In this document: in pieces, positions 4,703 to 6,010 of the stretch | Layout: every line of letters starts with the position of its first letter | Numbering within the stretch: position 1 is the stretch's first letter | Assembly (NCBI GenBank): GCA_014523665.1 | Contig: JAATVR010000605.1 | Span: 1 to 6,010, forward strand | DNA: 6,010 nt | Origin: Nitrososphaerales archaeon TH526 | Lineage (GTDB): Archaea > Thermoproteota > Nitrososphaeria > Nitrososphaerales > Nitrososphaeraceae | Reading direction: 5' to 3' | The notes under the pieces: generated by a model | What the model was told of the DNA's origin: nothing | Database searches by the model: none | The model's input: only the letters and a program-made list of their open reading frames with translations | Translations under genes and position numbers: made by a program

Positions 4703-6010
4703 TTGGAGGTAGCATTGACAATTGCAGGAAGTGACTCCGGAGGAGGAGCTGGAATACAATCTGATATCAAGACTTTTTCAACACTTGGCATTTTTGGTTG
4801 CTCTGTGGTCACAGCAATAACATCACAGAATACTTTCGTATTGAAGGATATATTCCCTATTCCTCCCAAGATCGTCTCCAGTCAGCTGAAAGCGGTGTTA
4901 TCTGACTTCAAAATTGCCGCCGCCAAGATCGGAATGGTATATAATGCCGAGATAATGAAAGAGATACACCATATACTTAAGGATGTCAAATTTCCAATTG
5001 TTGTAGATCCGATCCTCTCCACTGGAACAGGATATAACTTGCTTTTCAAGAATGACTTTGAATATTTTAAAGAAGCTATTATTCCTCTGTCGTATTTACT
5101 TACCCCTAACTTGCTTGAGGCGGAAGCTATTTCTGGCATAAAGATTAGATCCGCAGACAAACTAATCGATGCTGCAAAGACGCTTCTGGATATGGGTGCA
5201 ACAAACGTGGTGATAAAAGGCGGGCATTCTAGAATATCCAAAGGCATTACAGATTTGCTCCTTACCCAAGAAGGACAGGTGGTTAGATTCAAAAAAGAAC
5301 GAATAAAAACTAATCCGTTACATGGCTTAGGGTGCACCTTCTCAGCTGCCGTCACTGCAGAGCTGGCAAGACAAACCCCATTAGAGCAAGCTTGTCACTT
5401 AGCGAATGAGCATATTTTCTCGGGCATTACCAACTCGATACGGGTAGGAAAAGGGTCATCGATAGTTGATCCTTCTCTATTTCTGTATTCAAATTCAGAT
5501 AAATTCTTCGTCCTTGATGAACTGGATACGGCCGTAAGTAATATTGAATCAATTGAGAATTTCGGTTCCTTGATACCAGAAACCTTGTCCAACTTGGCAT
5601 ATGCCATCGCTCGGCCGAGAGGGATATCAGACGTTGCGGCGGTAGAAGGAAGAATTGCGAGAATAGGTAATCGAGCGAAGGCGGTGGGGCGTATTCATTT
5701 CGGAGCATCAAGGCATGTTGCCTCATCAGTCCTAAGTTATATGAAAGTACGACCTCAAATGCGATCTGCTATCAATATACGATTTGATGAGAAGATTCTT
5801 GCGATTTGCAAAAAAAAATTCAGGGTGTCATTTTATGATAGGCGAGTCGAACCGCAAGACAAGAAAGTTACAGATGGAATGTCGATCCCCTGGGGCATTG
5901 AAACGGCGTTACAAACGAATCCTAATGCCGAAGTTATCTATCATTTGGGTGACATGGGAAAAGAGGCTATGATCCTTGTATTCGACACAAATCCATCTCG
6001 CCTGATTGGA
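4703..6010 (+). CDS. thiDN: Bifunctional HMP/HMP-P kinase and thiamine-phosphate synthase (ThiD-ThiN fusion), 3' end missing
   Basis: The open frame runs 436 codons to the window edge without a stop. ThiD (about 1-260) phosphorylates hydroxymethylpyrimidine and its phosphate. ThiN (about 275 on) joins HMP-PP to thiazole phosphate, replacing ThiE in archaea. ThiD marks are LTIAGSDSGGGAGIQ (5-19), VVDPILSTGTG (100-110), LTPNLLEAEAI (133-143), VVIKGGH (169-175) and the active-site loop HGLGCTFSAA (207-216) with the catalytic Cys at 211; most relatives have HGTGC, so L209 is unusual. ThiN marks are RPRGISDVAAVEGRIARIGNR (304-324), GRIHFGASRHVASSVL (329-344) and YDRRVEP (378-384), and HLGDMGKEAMILVF (414-427), with probable catalytic basic residues around R320 and R337/H338. 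Known fusions are about 440-450 aa, so only a few to about 15 residues are missing. There is no ATG near the N-terminus. TTG at 4703 (MEVALTIAGSD) keeps the first beta strand; TTG at 4715, preceded by GGAGG (4705-4709), is the alternative. The gene diverges from apgM. Confidence 0.93.
   Translation, partial: MEVALTIAGSDSGGGAGIQSDIKTFSTLGIFGCSVVTAITSQNTFVLKDIFPIPPKIVSSQLKAVLSDFKIAAAKIGMVYNAEIMKEIHHILKDVKFPIVVDPILSTGTGYNLLFKNDFEYFKEAIIPLSYLLTPNLLEAEAISGIKIRSADKLIDAAKTLLDMGATNVVIKGGHSRISKGITDLLLTQEGQVVRFKKERIKTNPLHGLGCTFSAAVTAELARQTPLEQACHLANEHIFSGITNSIRVGKGSSIVDPSLFLYSNSDKFFVLDELDTAVSNIESIENFGSLIPETLSNLAYAIARPRGISDVAAVEGRIARIGNRAKAVGRIHFGASRHVASSVLSYMKVRPQMRSAINIRFDEKILAICKKKFRVSFYDRRVEPQDKKVTDGMSIPWGIETALQTNPNAEVIYHLGDMGKEAMILVFDTNPSRLIG

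Noticed and set aside
4882..5726. Several minus-strand open frames (70-157 codons) across the thiDN region
   Set aside because: They are antisense shadows of the ThiD-ThiN frame, which carries all the recognisable motifs and runs unbroken to the window end.
5810..5818. Run of nine A in the ThiN coding region, a possible frameshift or slippage site
   Set aside because: The ThiN reading frame and its motifs (YDRR, HLGDMGKE) continue correctly after the run, so there is no evidence of a break; slippage cannot be judged from one sequence.
5784..5972. Plus-strand 62-codon open frame
   Set aside because: It is in a different frame within the ThiN domain; the ThiN motifs continue in the thiDN frame on both sides.
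1..6010. CRISPR arrays, insertion sequences, tRNA or rRNA genes
   Set aside because: No regularly spaced repeats, transposase motifs, terminal inverted repeats or tRNA-like cloverleaf with a conserved T-loop were seen; the window is almost filled by six protein genes of similar base composition.

Overview
The window looks like chromosomal DNA of an archaeon, most probably a member of the Thaumarchaeota/Nitrososphaeria or a close relative. Four points support this. There is a ThiD-ThiN fusion, an archaeal COG2522-type HTH protein and an archaeal-type cofactor-independent phosphoglycerate mutase. There is also an F420-type luciferase-like (LLM) oxidoreductase. Most genes lack a convincing Shine-Dalgarno site and instead have A/T-rich TATA-like elements about 25-35 bases before the start codon. 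The window ends in a gliding C-terminal nuclease tail signal (PIP box) of archaeal style on one protein. The phylum assignment is inferred from gene content, not from a marker gene.

Layout: (1) Bases 1-392, minus strand: 5' part of purN (GAR transformylase), cut by the window edge. (2) 393-518: divergent promoter region. (3) 519-1586, plus: a metallo-beta-lactamase/beta-CASP-like nuclease of 355 aa. Its last residues form a near-perfect PCNA-interacting (PIP) box. (4) 1590-2672, minus: an F420-dependent LLM oxidoreductase related to methylenetetrahydromethanopterin reductase, ending 3 bases from the nuclease stop. (5) 2673-2837: an A/T-rich divergent control region with two short perfect palindromes. 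(6) 2838-3245, plus: a small HTH regulator with a C-terminal Cys/His cluster. (7) 3271-4551, minus: cofactor-independent phosphoglycerate mutase with a TTG start. (8) 4552-4702: divergent promoter region. (9) 4703-6010, plus: ThiD-ThiN bifunctional thiamine biosynthesis gene, also with a TTG start, cut by the window edge perhaps ten or so codons before its end.

The genes alternate in strand throughout (-, +, -, +, -, +), so each is probably its own transcription unit. The arrangement is three divergent promoter regions and two tight tail-to-tail junctions. Functions are mainly housekeeping: purine synthesis, thiamine synthesis, glycolysis/gluconeogenesis and an F420 redox enzyme. The two items most worth following are the PIP-boxed MBL nuclease, which suggests a replication/repair role rather than RNA processing, and the HTH regulator with its palindromic promoter region, which could belong to thiamine control.
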